DNA of 64,000 nt, taken from positions 143,302 through 207,301 of the forward strand of contig BFEA01000305.1 in NCBI GenBank assembly GCA_003427395.1. Reading direction: 5' to 3'. The notes below the pieces were generated by a model, which was given only the letters and a program-made list of their open reading frames with translations, had not been told where the DNA came from and made no database searches. Of the stretch, positions 20,401 to 33,200 are shown in pieces. This stretch comes from Chara braunii (taxonomy: Eukaryota; Streptophyta; Charophyceae; Charales; Characeae). Both the position numbers and the translations under genes were made by a program. Positions within the stretch are counted from its first letter, which is position 1; every line of letters begins with the position of its first letter.

Positions 20401-22971
20401 GATTTAACGGTAAAAATAGTTGGGTACTGGCTGCAGAAAGAGAGAGAGAAACAGAAGAAGACTTACATGTGTGAGCACGCTGCTGTTCCAAGGGAGAGGT
20501 GGTCTTGTGGTCTTGGTGAAAGGAGCTGGGCAGATGCTATGCGTTCGCTGCTCAGCATTGAGATTTTGGTTGTGCACGAGGTCTCCAGTTGAGTTATTGC
20601 TTCTGGTCGGAATAGATGCGCGCGTGTGCTCTATTTGGGCACAACTTGTTTTAAACTGCGAGTCCGCAGTTCGGTTGAAGGTTGAAAACCGTGTGACTTG
20701 GAGGAATCGTCAAGGTTTGTAGAAGGGGTTATTATTGGAAGTCGGCGAATGATCAGGGAAACAATGGCTGGTGTCTTGACGTTGGTTGACCAAGCCACCG
20801 TACGTTTCGGTCATCATTACGGGGCGTTGGGCATATCATGGCGTATAGGCTTGTTGGGGTGATCAAACTGCAGTGGGGCTACTAATGCGATTTGAGGAGC
20901 TGTCAGAAGGTCAATATTCGATGGCTTGGCTTCAGATTGGTTAACTGAAGTGCATTTTGGCCATCATTGCGGGACCCTCAGGCGAGTGAAGGTATCAAGG
21001 CCCTCTCCTGAGAGTTGAGTTGTCCCCCTTTTGTATCACGAGAGTCTCAGACCCCTTAGTCTATCCTTCTAACTCTAAGTCTAGTCTATTGGTTCTGAGA
21101 GGAAGGCGGCAGGCGGGATTGCAACCCGTAGGTTCGCATCAAGAGTCTGTGGGGAGTCTGTCCACCGATTGCGGGAGCTCTGCCGGAACTCAAAAGGAGT
21201 TCAGGAGGCAGGGAAACCGTAAGGTAACTTTTCATCCCCCTCTATAAATCCAGATTATAGCCCCTATCTGTACTACCCATTGCATGTTTGACTAAGTATA
21301 TGGTGTGCAACCCTACTTTGACTTGTTGTTTGACTTTCAGAACATGAATTAGATAAAGTAAAGGAATGCATGTAAATTTCAGGTTCAGTTTTGTTGATTG
21401 ATTGAAAGCAGATTGTAAAAAAAAATTGGATCTTGGAAAGGGCAGGATGGAAAACAGTTTTTTCGTGAGGTTTGACTGGGTTATCAAGGCTGGGAGGTCC
21501 CCAAAAGTTTGGGGTGGGGAGACCCAGTGCTTAGTTTATTTTGGATTGTGTGGAGCATCAGACCATTCTATAAGTTTAGTAAGTGTTCTGATTGCTCTGG
21601 AGGCTGGGAAGTCCCCATAAGTTTGGGGAGAACTAGTGTTGTGGGTTTGCATTGAGAATCAGATCATTCTATAAGTTTAGGTGATTTGGTTGCTTTGACT
21701 TGCGATGGTTCAATTGTGATTGACTTTTTAAGGGACCAAGTGCATTCTGTAAGTTTAGGTGCTTTGGTTGCCTTGTTTGTTTTGGGGTTTTCTTTGTTTA
21801 TTTGATTCTGAACGAGGAGGTTTGAGCCATCCTATAAGTTTAGGTGACTCTGCCTCTTCCTGTTTTTATTCTAAAATGGTAAATTTGACGGAGGACAGAC
21901 CATTCTATAAGTTTAGGTGGTCTAGCCCAATGTCTCACACAAGTTGAATCAGAGAGAAACGAATCAGGCAGAGAGCCAGACTGTTCTGTAAGTTCAGGTG
22001 GTCTGACTCAAAGCCTCGCACATGCTGGAACCCAAAGGTTACAACTTGGTTATATTCTATTACTATCTTATCTATGAACAGGCTAGTCAGACAGGGTCCC
22101 ATAAGTTTGAGTGACCTGACTATAGCCCTAACACAATATGAAGAGAGTATAATTAAGAGTATAATAGAAGGTAACTTGGGTCAGCTGAGCATTGTTTCTA
22201 AGACGAATAACTCAGTCCTACGCCCACTTTGAAGATTAAGTCCATAAAGGTATATATAACTTGGCTATTTAAACAGTCCAGAGCGACTAGAATGACCTAG
22301 TCATATGCCCTAGGAAGAGAGAAGTAGTTGTGCCCTTTGTTTTGTGTATATTCAATGACTAAGTTAGGCATGTCCCATAAGTTTGGGTGGCCTGACTTTA
22401 TGCCTTATGTAAGTTGGGTATAAAGGGGCAAACTATTGAACGATTACGAACTATTGTTTGTTCAGATTGACTTGGGATGGTGAAAGTACTTACCTTAAAT
22501 TTGTGGTTTGGCCTGTATGTGACTGAGTGAGGCTACTACTTCGTCTGAGTTTCAGTTTGATAAGTAGTTTCTTTAGTTGCTCGCCACGTGCTAGAGCCTA
22601 TAGGAGTTAGTTCAATTCCTGCATTTTCTGAGCTAAGTTTTTTTTACTTAGATCGATTCTCGCATTTTCTGGGATTTTTTGTTATACTAGGCTTTGTATA
22701 AATTTTGGTAAGCTACATTCTCTACGGGAAGCGCTGCCGAAATTTCTGCAAATCCAAGGAGTTAGTCAACTTTGACTTTTCAAAGTTCAGCTTGTCTAAA
22801 ATTCATATATTGCTTAGTAAAAATCTGAAAAGTCTCATTTTCTAAAGGGAGTGCTGCCCAAATTTTTGCTAATCAAGGGAGTTAGACAAAATTGGGCTTT
22901 GAAAAGTTAATGGCTATTTCTGTTTTCATATTTGGGCTGATATAAAATTTGGAAAAACACTTTTTGTATGG
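17448..22971 (+). mobile_element. TGTCGG element copy A (5' part, variant tail)
   Basis: Begins TGTCAGTGCGAATACC with the terminal near-palindrome ATACCTTTGCAAGGGTAT. It runs parallel to copy B (33576-38420) at an estimated 90-95% identity from 17738 to 22600. It also matches copy C up to about 22971, where similarity ends inside a degenerate tandem array of about 125-bp units (GGAAGCGCTGCCGAAATTT... / GGGAGTGCTGCCCAAATTT). No coding region is conserved among copies. It holds the hairpin array at 21490-22400. Confidence 0.8.
21490..22400 (+). other. Hairpin array in copy A
   Basis: About a dozen short stem-loops share a loop near (A)TTCTATAAGTTTAGGTG or TCCCATAAGTTTGGGTG, with different but complementary arms. 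Examples: TAGTCAG/CTGACTA (22084-22090, 22116-22122), AAGTTAGGC/GCCTGACTT (22361-22369, 22390-22398), AGACCA/TGGTCT near 21895 and CTGAG/CTCAG near 22200, the last with the related loop GTTTCTAAGACGAATAA. Spacing is 60-130 bp. Function unknown. Confidence 0.75.
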
Positions 22972-23135
22972 GAAGGAGAGTATATCTCTTCCTGGTTGGG
23001 CGTGCTGATAGACAAGGGAATCTTTGTTTGGATCAAGTCCGACTTTGATGATGTGCGACCGTAAGGGTAACCCTGTACGCATCTTCCTCATTCTGGGTCA
23101 ATCATGGGGTCGAGTTGGCACTTGGGCACGGGAGC

Positions 23136-23549
23136 ATGCTTGCGAGACCATTGAGAATAGCTGAGGGAGCTGCGACAAAATGCACAAGAAGAAGGGTCCA
23201 TGAAGGGGAAGAGCGAGTGGTAACCCATGTAGAAGTCAAATGTGCTGATGAATTTGGAATTCCTTCTGCCCCATTACGAGTCATTCTGCTTGAGTTCCTG
23301 GTAGAGAAGCGTTTTGGGGGACAAAAAAGAGTAGAGGCCGCAACAAAAGCCGCTTTGAGGACGCGCGAATGGGGATATGAGCGTTTTACGTGCGAACTGA
23401 TATATGGTCTGTACCTGGAGCAAAGGTTTTTACCCCATAGTCAAAGACTAAGGGACATGTCCAATATTGTGGATGCCTATGTGAGCTCCCACGATTCAGA
23501 TGACAGGGTTGCAGATTGGGATGAGGTCCGGGCAGTAGCAGGGCTATAG
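23136..23549 (+). CDS. Hypothetical ORF in the variant tail after copy A
   Basis: 137 residues from the first ATG, in a frame open from 23052. It is well mixed in composition, with no low complexity, and contains EFGIPSAPLRVILLEFLVEKRF and EWGYERFTCELIYGLYLEQRF, suggesting helices. No family recognised, and no second copy in the window. It may be an exon or transposon-encoded fragment; chance cannot be excluded. Confidence 0.3.
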   Translation: MLARPLRIAEGAATKCTRRRVHEGEERVVTHVEVKCADEFGIPSAPLRVILLEFLVEKRFGGQKRVEAATKAALRTREWGYERFTCELIYGLYLEQRFLPHSQRLRDMSNIVDAYVSSHDSDDRVADWDEVRAVAGL

Positions 23550-26206
23550 AGGATGTCCTTGTGTTTTGCCGAAGTGCGTCTCTCATGAGCTTGTGTATAT
23601 ACGTGTACATGGGAGCCAAGGTAGAAGGCTAACTGATTGTGTGATTCCGGCGCTGTGTTTTAGTTTACAGGATCTTGACTATATACAGAACAGTTAGGAA
23701 GAGGTGTATATATGCTTTAGTGTATTGCGTGTATATTTCAGATCATAAGAGGCCTCATGTTAAATTGGACAAGCAAGTTTTTAGGCTTTGCGTCTACGCA
23801 AGGGTAGACTGGTTAGAGTATGAAGAATGAGCCTCGCGTATGTATGGGCCGCTAAAGCCAAGAAACGGATGAGGGTATGATTTGTAATATAGACCTGCGT
23901 ACATCATGAGGTCATGCGAGGATGGGATCTTACTAGGAGGACTTATTTGACTTTGGTTGTGATATTTGTCGTTCGTCAAGACATATACCTTCATCCAAGA
24001 ATGTCTTCCTACGATTCAAGATGAGTTGATTGTGTTTTAGGGGCTGAGTTTATTTTTAAACATACCACCATGAGTTGTGAAAGGGTACGCCCCCATGCGT
24101 TGTGTATGGGAGCTGCTCTAAATTGAGTGGGTTCTGAGTTATGGTTTCAGGACGCTATGACCTCGAGAGTAGCGTGCTAAGCCTCTTCCCATGCGAGTTG
24201 TGCGGAGATATGAGAGAGGAGTATGCACGACGCTTGACTCGAGGCTGTTGTAAGCTTATGATTGATTGAGGCATGATGGACCTTGTGTTACGGGTTGGAT
24301 ATTTGAATATGTCTTGGGTTACTTGGATCCCTCCAAATTGAGGGGTGCGATGACGCCTTATTCAGAATTGTTTCAGTTTAACTCTGATTAAGGAGGCTAT
24401 GATTTTTGGGCGATGCTGGACCACTGGTGCCAGTTTGAGTTGAGATTGCTCAACTCTTGGTGTATATATGTAAATCAAGACTATGACTGTTTGAATTTTG
24501 AGTTGGGATATTATACCCCTGTGTATATATTGAGTTGAGATTTTATCTGAGAGTATTCTTTGTATATGACGATCACAATCACTCCCACATGTGTGGTTTT
24601 ATCATGATGTACGATGGTTTTGAGAGAGAGATGTATGAGAAATATCTCGTGTGCTGGGTATTTCGTGAATGAGAATGAAAGTGAACTGTCTACTCTTCGG
24701 TACACTCGTGCGGTCTCCCCACGGGCGGATGATAGGGTCGGGTATAAGGAGAGGAAGTGCAGTCTGTTTTGTGGAAGTGTGAGAATGCTAAGGGACTTAG
24801 GAGTCTTAGAGACTCGAATGCTTACCATGCCAAATGTTTTATGGTTGAGTTGTGAAGAGGACCGATAAGTTGGTCTCTCACTTTGAGTTGTTTTATGGTT
24901 GAGACCCCTTCAAATTAAGGAAGGTGGTAATGTTGTTTATTGGAAGACTCATCTTTAAAAGGAAGGTGTTTTAAAACAGGTCGCATGATAGTTCATCCTT
25001 AAAAGAGAGCGATGGCTGGGAGACCCATTGAGAGAGACGTCCTTCGTGTGAAAGGTGGTTAGTAGATTTAAGGGCATGGTAAGCAAAGTTTGAGTTGATA
25101 AAGTCTGACAAGAAGGACCAGAAAGATTGTTTTGGATGAAATTGAGCGTGTCGCAAATCAGTGCATTTGGTACATGTCGTCGGGATGTGTGGTTTACTGT
25201 CTTTGATCAGGTCAGGGGCCACGACCTAGTGAACCGGGCGGTGATTTTTGTTTATGATTGTGAGAAGGGTGTCGTGCTCTCTATGTTGTCCCATAGGGAA
25301 TTGGTAAACGCCTTTGTGTGAGGCAGACCTCTGCGTAGTCCCTCAGTGGACCTGTGGTTTGTTGTGACACACCACCTGGGCACTTGTACTAATCCTGGGG
25401 CATTTTGAGGAAGACCAAGCTAAGCGGTAAATGTTAGCACCTCTAGGGCGCAACCCCTAGTGGATGGCTGCTTGCCAGCACAACCTGGCAGCGGGTCCTC
25501 GTCTACCAAAGGGGTAACAATTTAAGGGGTTATGCACGCCTTAGGGAAATACTTGGATGGGATGGTGGGGGATATGAGTCGAGTCTTTTTGTATTCCTGA
25601 TTGAATGCTTATCATGAGAAAGCCTATCGTTGCGTAACCAACGAAGGGTACTGCCGCTAAAATAACAATGCAGTAGACCGTAGATCTGGCTCGATCAACC
25701 AAGCTATGGTGGGTCAAGATGGAGACCTAGCATTTCTGTACTAGACTACAAAAAGAGCCGAGATGAGAGTTGAGTGTATATATGCATATGCGTTTGATTG
25801 TGAGGATTTTTGTGAGGAAGGCGAGAGTGCCTTCTGAGGTCTCATTTAAGCCCACGTCCCTGGGTATGACTCTGCTTACGAGAAAGAGTCTAGCCGGGAC
25901 ACTCAACGAGAAGCCGGCATTTGTCTAGGACAAAAGGGGAGAGGACGGTTTGAGAGGGCCTTTGGAACTTATGCCGTAGTATTGATGCGTAATACCCTGG
26001 CGTACTAGTGTCAACACAATGGAAACCCATGTTGAAACCCTGGCGGCATACAGTTGTGAGGGCACAGATTGTTTGAGGCCTTGAACCTGAGTCTGTCGGC
26101 TAATCGGATTGGTTCCTTTCTAGTCAGCATTTGGAGTGCGGTTGGATTTATAGCTTTCTGATTCGTGCGAACCGAGGGGAACGTCACTTAATATGCTCCA
26201 GTAAGC
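23550..26206 (+). other. Variant 3' part of copy A or separate insertion, non-coding
   Basis: No recognised gene. Short perfect inverted repeats occur, for example CTAGGG/CCCTAG around 25443-25460 and TGCCAG/CTGGCA around 25472-25492, in the same style as the hairpins in the TGTCGG elements. It ends at the start of copy B. It is plausibly the tail of a different subfamily, but no matching copy exists here to prove it. Confidence 0.35.
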
Positions 26207-27239
26207 TGTCGGTGTGAATACCCTTCAAAGGGTATCCGCCCTGGTTTTTGCAGGTGACAAAAAATAAGTCTGGATTAAAGTTTAAGTATACCTCGTGGGG
26301 CGCGACTGCGTCTGTGGTCAAGGCTGACTGGATGGTTGACTAGAATAAAGAGTGTGTGGGCGCGCGGATTTGAGGCGCACATAATTTTTTTATTTGTTGA
26401 TGATTGAAAAACCGGCGTGATCGTCGGTAGGATTTTTACTTTTGATTTAAACTAGGGTTAATTGGATGATGTCTCGGGATCAGAACGCTTACTTGTGACT
26501 CGTGCGTTGTCGAGCGCATCGGTCCGGCACCGCACCAGGACAGCGCGGGACCCTCCCGACCGCGTCACGCAGGAGTTGGTTTAAATCCTTCGTCGTGAAT
26601 ATACATGGAGCTTCCGCAAGCCACTCCGGTCGAGTGCGCCAGCCATACCTCCCGCGAGCCCCTACGACAGGATAGGGCCTACGCGAGGCATGACTTACCT
26701 CTACCTTACGGGAGCTGTCACCTCCTTTCGGTGGGCGTATCCCCGTCGAGCTACCAGTCCATAGTACGAAGGCTAATCAGTTGCAATCGCAGAGGTGGAC
26801 CAGCCGAGGGCGTTTCTCGTTCGCCGTAGCATAGGGGGTACGCACAGTAATACGCCTCTGTCGGACCCGCCCGCGAACCGACGTCTTGGAGGGGCTGAGG
26901 TCCAGAGCGCGACTCGTCGTCGGTCGACTAGGACGCATCCCACACACCACGCACACGCCACTCTAACCAACATAAAAATAAACGTACACACACACATATG
27001 CACGGAGCGACACAACATAAACAATGCGACAACGCTCCTAGTCCCTCCAGTAGCCATCCCATAACTCTCCGATGCGGAAATCGGATAGGCGTCACGCGCG
27101 AGACTTTAGTATAAAATCGCGCGGACGCCGGGCCTACTCATATCGACTCGCAATGCAAGCGTACGCAAGTGGTCGCAGTGATGGCATACTATGTAGTACC
27201 CATACCCATGCGGTCCTCGTTAGTCTCGAGGGTCGCATT

Positions 27240-28736
27240 CGACACTCAAGTGTCGGCTGACACACGCCTTGAAGGTTAATCTCTCGACGCTGGACAACCG
27301 CCATGCGCGGTTGAAGACCACACACTCCTTTCTGCACTCTGTGCAGAGTGGGTGGTACACAGGTCCATACCTGTGGTGGCAGTCGCTTCTTACTGCCCTG
27401 GAGGTGAGTCCCACTCCAGGCCTGGCCAAAAGTCAAGGGGTTTGACTTTGACGGCTGCCACGGACTATAACGTCCAACCATGATAATTGAAAAAGCAAGA
27501 AATAGGCCGGAGGCCCCTTTACCAAGAAAAAAACTCATAACCTTGGGTACCCTTTTCGGTTGAATCCAGCGACCTATAACAACCTCGAACATTCGCGCGT
27601 ACGCGCGGGTCCCTTATCCCATAACCTTTAGACACTAGGACGGTGAAGCGTTGCGCGCAGGGATTTGATATAAAGCCGCGCGGTCGCAGGCCAATCCTAT
27701 ACCTACCAACAATGCTAGTTATATGTGGTAATCGCGGCTCTGGCATCGCGATATTGAATGGCTGAAGGAATATATCGTGGGGGGGCTACCCTTCACGATA
27801 TTGAACGGCTGAAGGACGTGCCGTTTAGCCCTCGCGACATTTTCGCCCTCAGGGTTGGGTGTCTCGACGGGTAGAGCAAATAGGCTCTGCGCAAGGGGAG
27901 GTCCCTTCCCTGCAGAGCCTAGGGCTTGGGATGTCCTGGACAAGGACCTTGAATCCCGGCCCTGGACCAACGTCCGACTAAGAACCCCCAAAGAAGCAAC
28001 CAAATGAAAAGAAGGGTCTTCCTTATGTCACCCAGCCTTAACCTCTGAGTAGGCTTTTAGCACGGGGCCCCTCGGGCCACGCGAACACTCATCATAGGTC
28101 CACACTCGTATACATATATAAGGGGGTAAGTATGTGACGATCACTTCTCACAATCTAAGTGGGGTTCTCCACAACATATGTATATATGCGATCCCAGGCA
28201 ATCAAGGTCCAGCATCTGAGCTGCAAAAACATACCTGCAGTTACTTCCAAGACTCAAACAACAGTCCTCACACTACACGGAGTCAACCCTAACCATTTTC
28301 TGCACTCGTACCCCTCGCTTTAGCCATGCAAGCCCCAATCTTCAATCCAACCAACCATAATTAAATACTCAGCACCTTTGTTAAATGACCATTCAATAAA
28401 AGTCCGGGTGAAAACCTTAATAAAACAATAAGATCACCAGGGCTAAAGCCTTTTAGGTTGAGTTCGAAGTGTGAGTTGGAATTGAGTCGTAGGCCGACGA
28501 ATAGGCGACCGACCTGTTATCAATGATAACAGAAGATGATCCTCGTAGGATCAAGCTGAAGCTAGCCCAAATCCTGAACCAAACGGTCAAGAGAACCTGT
28601 AACACAAGACAGGTCAATCCCCACGCTAAACCTATAAGTCAATGGAGAATAATCCTCATATCACGATCTCACTCAAATCATCCTAGTTAATTAAGCATGC
28701 GTCTACCGCCAAGCAGTGCCCAAAGCAAAGGTAGAC
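27240..28736 (-). other. Structured 3' third of copy D
   Basis: Perfect short inverted repeats: CGACACT/AGTGTCG (27240-27255), CAACCGC/GCGGTTG (27295-27313), AGGCTCTGC/GCAGAGCCT (27882-27890, 27912-27920), CTGTTATC/GATAACAG (28514-28532), ACCTGT/ACAGGT (28595-28614) and GTCTACC/GGTAGAC (28701-28736). All recur at the matching place in copy C, with loop or flank substitutions. Confidence 0.7.
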
Positions 28737-29397
28737 CCTGGCATAATCTCCCCTATGCAGAGTGGATCACCAGAATCGCCACCTGTCGAAATATAGTCTA
28801 ACTCCTTTAAACTAAGAAAATTTCGGCAGTGCTTCCCGTAGGAAAAGTGTCTTTTCAGAATTTATATCAGCCCGAATATGAAAACAGAAATAGTCTTTGC
28901 TTTCCAAAGTCCAATTTTTTCCAACTCCCGGAATTAGCAAAAATTTGGGCAACACTTCCTTTAGAAAATGAGACTTTCCAGATTTTTACTAAGCCATATA
29001 TGAACTTTCGACAGGTTGAACTTTGCAAAGTCAAAAATTGACTAACTCCCTGGACTTGTAGAAATTTCGGCAGCACTTCCCGTAAAGAAAGTGGCTTACC
29101 AAAATTTATACAAAGCCAAGTATAACAAAAGATCCCAGAAAATGCGAGAATTGATCTAAGTAAAAACTTAGCTTAGAAAATGCAGGAATTGAGACTAACT
29201 CCTATCGCTCTAGCACGTGGCGAGCCTCTAAAGCAATTACCTGTCAAACTAAAACTCAGATCAAGTAGTAGCCTCACTAAGTCACATGCAGGCCAAACCA
29301 CAAAGGTAAGTACTCTCACCATCCCAAAGTACCCCTGAACAAACAATAGTTCATAATTTTTCAATGATTTAACCCTTTATACCCAGCTTACATAGGG

Positions 29398-30225
29398 CGT
29401 AAAGTCAGGTCATCCAATCTTATGGAACATGCCTGACCCAACCATTGAGTATACACGAACAGGTTGCACAACTACTTCTCTCTTCCTTTGGGCATATGAC
29501 TAAGCCATTCATCTTAAAAACAAAGCTTAGTCGCCCTGAATTGTTTAATATCTAAATTATATATATTTTTATGAGCTTAGTGTTCAAAAGCTGGGCGTAG
29601 GATCGAGCCATTCATCTTAGAAACAAAGCTCAGCCTGCCCAAAGTTACCTTCAGTTATATTCTTAATTATACTTTCTTCACGTTTATGATAAGTTATAGT
29701 CAGACCATCCAATCTTATGGAACCCTTGTCTGACTAACCTGTTCTTAAGTAGGTAGTAATAAAATATAACCAAGTCATAACCTTTTGGGTTTCAGCACGT
29801 GCGAGGCATTGGGCCAGACCATCCAATCTTATGAAACATGCTTTGTCCTCAGTAGGAGTTACTCCCTCAGAATAAACAACCAAAAGAGTTGAGTCATTCA
29901 TCTTAGAAGCAAAGGTCAATTCCCTCTTCTCAGCACAAAAAAAAACAGAGCACTCTGAGTCGAACCCAGAGGTTGTTTAGAAACCGCCCAGAAATAAACG
30001 ACAACCAGACCATTCATCTTAGAAACAAAGTCTGGTCCTCAAGTTTGCACAACCAACCCCCACAAAATAAATAGCCAGGTCATTCATCTTAGAAACAAAG
30101 CCTTGCGAAATTAAATAAACACAGCGGTCAAGCCATTCATCTTAGAAACAAAGCTTAGCCGTTTCAGAAAACCAGAATAAACAATGCAGTCAGGCCATCC
30201 AATCTTATGGAACCATGCCTGACCC
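29398..30225 (-). other. Hairpin array in copy D
   Basis: About ten stem-loops, shown as plus-strand sequence. Perfect arms include GACTAAGC/GCTTAGTC (29498-29505, 29525-29532), TAGTCAGAC/GTCTGACTA (29697-29705, 29728-29736), ACCAGAC/GTCTGGT (30004-30010, 30030-30036) and GTCAGGC/GCCTGAC (30189-30195, 30217-30223). Loops are of two related kinds, CATTCATCTTAGAAACAAA and CATCCAATCTTATGGAAC, the complements of the loops in the plus-strand copies. Confidence 0.8.
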
Positions 30226-33200
30226 TATAAGACCCTTCCAATCTCAGGCAAAACCACCTTTCTCCCAACCTTCCCCCTAATGCAACCCTTTGTTACAATC
30301 CGCTTTCAGTCAAGCAAAAAAGTTAAAACTGCCATTACACATACGTTCCTTTGCTTAGTCTGGGCTCTGTCCTGAAAGTCAAACCCAATGTCAAATATGG
30401 GGTGCATGCAACATACTCAGTCAACGCATAGAGGGACGTACAGATAGGGGTAGAGGGGGAAACAGTGGCTGCCTCCAGAACTCCTCCTAAGTTCCGGCAG
30501 AGCTCCCGCAATCGGTGGGTTGACTCCCCACAAAGTCTTGCTGCGGTCCTACGGATTGCAATCCCGCCTGCCGCCTTCCTCTCATAACCAATGGACTAGA
30601 CTTAGAGGAAGAAGGGCAGAAGGAGAAAATTATAGACTCTCAGATCCAAGAGAGGTGCACTCAGACTCGCAGGAGAGGGCCTCGTTATCTTCGTGCGCAT
30701 GAGGGCCCCGCAAAGGTGGCCACGTGTAACAACTTGGTCAATCCATAGTCAGACTGCCGCAGTCAACCCCCCCTGGCGACCACCCAAATCGAAACACTAA
30801 CCTCCTTGACGCCCCCCCTCAATCGCACCGGTTAACTCATCAACAAGACTCAGCCACTCCTCGGGGCTTCGTGACTCGAACCACACTTGCCCCAACTCAA
30901 GACACGACCCGTAGATCAACAACACAATCTTCTTCCTTTTACCATAGCAACCCGGCAGCGTAATCTAACTGGCTCCGCAGTGCGAGGTGCGCCGCAGATA
31001 CTGCTTGTGCAGTCCTCACCAAAGACGGATGAGTATCCCACCCGTGGTCGGGCCTACATTCACCGGCCACTAGGTAGACTCTGAGCTTCAACAACTTGCC
31101 TCATGTCTTCCGTGGTTAAGGCCACAACCCACAGGCCAATAGGCAAGCCTGCAAGCTCCTAATCTGCCCTTGACTGCATTGCACGACAGCGAGCCGACCA
31201 GACCGGCGAGCCCTCAGTCTTGTTGCCTCGGTCTCGCTGCTTTGACCGATGAGACGACCGACGCACCAAGCAACAGGCAAGCCTGCGATCCTCCATCTTG
31301 ATTCACATTGCTTTGTTTGCATGAGCACAGGCCGAACGGATCTTCCACCACAGCGCGGAAGTACACTGATGCTTATCCCACCGAGGTGAGCACCTCTACC
31401 CCTCAGCGTGGTAGGCACTACTACCGCCAACAGGTTGTGCAAAATCGCATGAATTTGCCCCTATAGCGAGGGCAGGTTCATTCAGTTTTTACATAGCCAG
31501 AGTTACTTCCCCTAGGCGCAACTCCTGTTTATCGTACCAGCCGAACCATCGCCTGGACCGAGAACCAAGCTTCGTCGTTAGCTTCGCAATACTTGGAACC
31601 CCTGTTTCGATCCTCTTCCCGGCCTACCCCATTGAGAAACGACTGAGCTCTTCGCTAACTGTCCTCTCCCATGTCTGCCATGGCCCCTACCCCACACACA
31701 TCCTTCAGCATCAACTTCCTAATCTACTAACCCTCTACTAACTCTAACATCATCATTCGATTCGCCCTTAGGCAAAACCCCAACCTTAGATCTTTGTTTG
31801 CATAAAACAGCCGAGAGATGGCCGGGCTAACAAGCCTTCACTCCCGCCCTTCTCCATCCCCGACACTCTGCCATAGCCCAGGCGCACTCCTTTCTCTTTC
31901 TTCCTGCTATTCTACTAACATTCACCTACAACTAACCTCGTAATCCTACTCGCCCGGCCCTAAAACCCCTGTTCGACACTTTTCCCCGCTCGTTTTCGCT
32001 GCGAAACGGCCGAGTTATCCCTTTTTCTTACTCACCTCTCCCGCTGTCCGCTATGGCCCCGACGCACTGAGTTCTCTGACTGACCTTCTTTCTTCTAACT
32101 CTCTTACTAATCTAACACCCCCAAATCGGTTCGCCTTGTCAATAAACCCCTGCCTCAGCTCTTCTCCCGCTCGTTTCTGTTAGAAATCGAGCATATCACA
32201 CTTTCCTGACCGCGCCCCTCCTTCTCTCTGCCTCTGCCACTGTTGTCTTCCCCTGCGTGCACCTAGCGCATTTTCCCGCCAAGAGTTCGTCCCCCGCTTT
32301 CCCACTTACCTTAGCTCTGCGGTGCTGCGCTGCGCGGCGCTGCCCGCTCGGCCCCGCTGTAGCGTTCTGCCCGTCTGTCGCTTCACTACTGCTCGCCCAT
32401 CACCTAGCAACCGCAGTGGCCCGGCCTAATCCCCTGTCGGTCCCGGCCGCTGCGCTCTTCCTTTCTGCGCTTACCCCCGGCTCCGCAGTTGCTCCCCTCA
32501 GCCAGCCTGCATCCAACGCTAACAGCCGTCCGGGTTCCTTCCTTCCCAACTGATTGTGGTTGCTCCTCCCTTTGCTCCCGCAGTTGTCACCCCGGCCCCT
32601 CACACCACGCAGTGCGATGGCATTCGATACTCCGACAACACTCAACCACGGCACCGCCCCTCGATTTATGCACATCCTCCGTTCACAGGGGCCACGCCAA
32701 GCTTTCCTGCATCGTCCCAATATTAACGGATGTCCCAAAGGACCTAGCCGCGGTATTACCCCACCCGCGGCTCTTCGGGATTTGAACTGCCAGCCGCGGC
32801 ACCGCCCCCCCCCCCCGCGAACCAGAACGGGACCGCGAATAATAATAATAATAATTAAGGAAAACAAAAATAAAATAACATATATACATATAAAAGAAAT
32901 CCTAAACTGGGAGCGGGGACTGCTGATACCCTACCGGTCCCGTGGGTCGGGTCCGTTGCCGCGCCTACTAACAAAACCAAAAGGGGATAGCCCCATCGGG
33001 CCCTCAACCCCCTCAGTCTCCTCCATGACGCTCCGCCATTGCTGCGCCGACGCCCGCTGGCCTTGATCCCTGAACCTCCATAGCAGTAGTCCAATATCGT
33101 AACCTATAGGGCTAAGCCCAAGCCTAAAACAACTAGGCGCGGATTTCGATATGACGTGGTACCGCGAGGTGCCTAGGCCTGGGAAGAACAGCCTAGGCCC

